This document shows positions 20,497 to 22,055 of a stretch of 22,055 nt of DNA, piece by piece. How positions within the stretch are numbered: the first letter of the stretch is position 1; each line of letters begins with the position of its first letter. The notes beneath the pieces were generated by a model. The model worked only from the letters and a program-made list of their open reading frames with translations. It was not told where the DNA came from and did no database searches. The stretch is taken from NCBI GenBank assembly GCA_934444485.1, contig CAKSCN010000018.1, positions 1-22,055 of the forward strand. The letters run 5' to 3'. This stretch comes from an uncultured Eubacteriales bacterium (lineage in GTDB: Bacteria; Bacillota; Clostridia; Oscillospirales; CAG-382). Made by a program: the position numbers and the translations under genes.

Positions 20497-22055
20497 ATGA
20501 AAACCAGAAAAATTCTCTCGTTGATCCTTGCGGTTTTGATGGTCATGTCGGCAGGTACGGTATTTACCGCTTCTGCTGAAGAAACTGTCATTGAAACCAC
20601 AGCAAACGAAGAAACTGTCCTCGAAGAGACCCCGGCGGAGGAAACTCCCGCAGAGGAAGAAGTTCCTGCCGAGGAAGAGACTTCCGTTGAGGAAGAAGCT
20701 CCTGCCGAGGAAGAGACCCCGGTGGAAGAAACTCCTGTTAAGGAAGAAGCTCCCGAAGAGAAAGTCGAGCTTGCGGAGGGGGAAACTTACCCTGCTTCAG
20801 AAGTCCTCACCGACGGCGAGGGCAACCCGAGGGCGGTAATCCACGACTGGAGAGCAGAGGCCGACAACTCAGGCTTCACCAAGGACGGAAGCTACTACTT
20901 TGCGGCAAATAATAATCCCAGACCTAAGTTTGCAACATGGAACGGAAGCAATGTGCCCTCTATGGAGAACGGTCTCTTCAAGTACACAATCGGCGCAAAT
21001 ACCGCTATGCTTGAGATTGACCATCTTACTCAGAAAACACCGGCTCTCAATATCACCTACGCAACAAGACTTCTCAAGATGAGAATCAAGACCGTAGGCA
21101 CCGACGGCGGCGACGTAAATGTTTCCGTTGTTATGAACAGAAACAAGACCGAGCTTGCCGACGGTACAACGACTTCCGCTGACGTCAGACCGAAAATCAC
21201 TTCCGCACTCAAGGCTGACGGCGAGTGGCACACAGTTACTCTTGACCTTGCGGGAAAGTGGAAAGAGTTTATTGACTCTACCGACTACACCGATCTTGTA
21301 AAGACTCCCTATGAGTATAAGGGAAGCAACCAGTACAGAATCGACTTCGGCGCAGGCACGGGCGGCGGCGTTTACATAGACTACATCGGCTTCTTCAAGT
21401 CCGAAGACGACTTTGCGATCTATGACTCCGAGGCCAGAACCTTCAACGATCCCGAAATCGCAAAGAAGCCCGAGGGACTCGCTGTCGTAAACGCAACTGC
21501 GGCAGATGCGGCAGACGGCAAAATCACCGGCGTTGACGAAACAATGGAATACTCCTCCGACAACGGTGCGACATGGACGCCTGTTACCGGCACGGAGATC
21601 GCAAACCTCGCAGTAGGCACATACCTCGTAAGAGTTGCAAAGAACGGCGGTGTTCTCGCCTCCGAAAGCGTTTCTCTCGAAGTAGGCTACACCGTGACAG
21701 AGGTTCCTTACCTCCACAACACCTTCAAGAAGCTCGCTTCCGGCGAACCCGTTAAGATCGGCTACTTCGGCGGTTCCGTAACCTACGGTTCGGGTCTCGA
21801 AGACGGCAAGGACAGGGACATTTACTCTTGGAGAGGTCTCACCGGCACATGGTTTAAGGAAGCTTATCCGGACGCCAAGATAACTCTCAGAGACGCCGCA
21901 ATAGGCGGTACCGGTTCGAGATTCGGTTCGTTCCGTACAAACTCCTACCAGACAGGTCTTGAGCTTGACAAGCAGGCGGCTGACCTCGTATTCGTAGAGT
22001 TCGCAATAAACGACAACTACGAGTCAAGAGCCTCCGAACCCGAAAAGGTAAAGAG
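20497..22055 (+). CDS. Secreted SGNH/GDSL hydrolase with Glu/Pro-rich stalk (3' end outside window)
   Basis: 519 codons are visible and the frame is open at the window edge. AAAGGAG lies about 8 bp before the ATG. A Sec signal peptide (MKTRKILSLILAVLMVMSAG, then TVFTASA) should be cut after Ala27. Residues 28-95 are an acidic Glu/Pro/Thr repeat region (EETPAEE-type units), a likely spacer. Residues 110-305 resemble a carbohydrate-binding-like beta domain. Residues 325-400 form a small repeat-type domain (ITGVDETMEYSSDNGATW). The SGNH hydrolase begins near 418: block I FGGSVTYGSG with Ser427, block II AAIGGTGSRF, block III VEFAINDNY with Asn505. The block V Asp-His pair lies beyond the window. 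Such enzymes often remove acetyl or other acyl esters from polysaccharides. The acidic tract has codon-level near-repeats. Confidence 0.88.
   Translation, partial: MKTRKILSLILAVLMVMSAGTVFTASAEETVIETTANEETVLEETPAEETPAEEEVPAEEETSVEEEAPAEEETPVEETPVKEEAPEEKVELAEGETYPASEVLTDGEGNPRAVIHDWRAEADNSGFTKDGSYYFAANNNPRPKFATWNGSNVPSMENGLFKYTIGANTAMLEIDHLTQKTPALNITYATRLLKMRIKTVGTDGGDVNVSVVMNRNKTELADGTTTSADVRPKITSALKADGEWHTVTLDLAGKWKEFIDSTDYTDLVKTPYEYKGSNQYRIDFGAGTGGGVYIDYIGFFKSEDDFAIYDSEARTFNDPEIAKKPEGLAVVNATAADAADGKITGVDETMEYSSDNGATWTPVTGTEIANLAVGTYLVRVAKNGGVLASESVSLEVGYTVTEVPYLHNTFKKLASGEPVKIGYFGGSVTYGSGLEDGKDRDIYSWRGLTGTWFKEAYPDAKITLRDAAIGGTGSRFGSFRTNSYQTGLELDKQAADLVFVEFAINDNYESRASEPEKVK

Noticed and set aside
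20869..21717. Minus-strand open frame of about 282 codons opposite the SGNH hydrolase gene
   Set aside because: The plus strand encodes a secreted protein with a clear promoter, signal peptide and SGNH motifs. The minus frame has no start signal and no family match.

Overview
The window looks like chromosomal DNA of a strictly anaerobic Gram-positive bacterium of the class Clostridia, most likely a gut member of the Oscillospiraceae/Ruminococcaceae sphere. This rests on gene content and style, not on a database search: a class III (oxygen-sensitive) ribonucleotide reductase, near-consensus SigA promoters (TTGACA-17-TATAAT), strong AGGAGG-type ribosome binding sites, an AgrC-like GHKL kinase, a ParB/Noc-type protein and a secreted SGNH hydrolase with a Glu/Pro-rich stalk. 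No tRNA, rRNA, CRISPR array, transposase or phage gene was recognised.

Layout. (1) 1-988: end of rplK, then rplA and its terminator. (2) 989-4484: anaerobic ribonucleotide reductase locus with two NrdR boxes, a strong promoter, a large NrdD subunit that stops before its glycyl-radical domain, a separate 51-codon gene that carries that domain, and nrdG. (3) 4486-13190: amino-sugar locus. An AraC-type regulator diverges from Gfo/Idh oxidoreductase - NagB-like isomerase/deaminase - NagA deacetylase - intracellular GH20 hexosaminidase. A second transcription unit follows, with a GHKL sensor kinase and a second Gfo/Idh oxidoreductase. (4) 13202-15222: ybaB-recR, with no dnaX directly upstream, and a hydroxypyruvate-isomerase-like gene. 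(5) 15223-15539: repeat- and terminator-rich intergenic region. (6) 15540-19094, minus strand: rlmB and, downstream of it, an 865-residue membrane protein that appears to be a catalytically dead P-type ATPase with a long acidic N-terminal tail. (7) 19323-20294: ParB/Noc-like gene with parS-like half sites upstream. (8) 20497 to the end: secreted SGNH/GDSL hydrolase, cut by the window edge.

How the genes fit together. NrdD, the small radical-domain protein and NrdG would together make an anaerobic NTP reductase whose radical domain is supplied as a separate polypeptide, under NrdR control. The AraC locus reads as intracellular breakdown of an N-acetylhexosaminide (GH20 cleavage, NagA deacetylation, NagB-type step). 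The NagB paralogue has a changed phosphate loop and a changed active-site residue, no sugar kinase or transporter is present, and two NAD(P)-type oxidoreductases accompany it, so the substrate may not be plain GlcNAc-6-phosphate.

The three observations I rate highest are the split NrdD, the pseudo-P-type ATPase, and the variant NagB in its oxidoreductase-rich operon.
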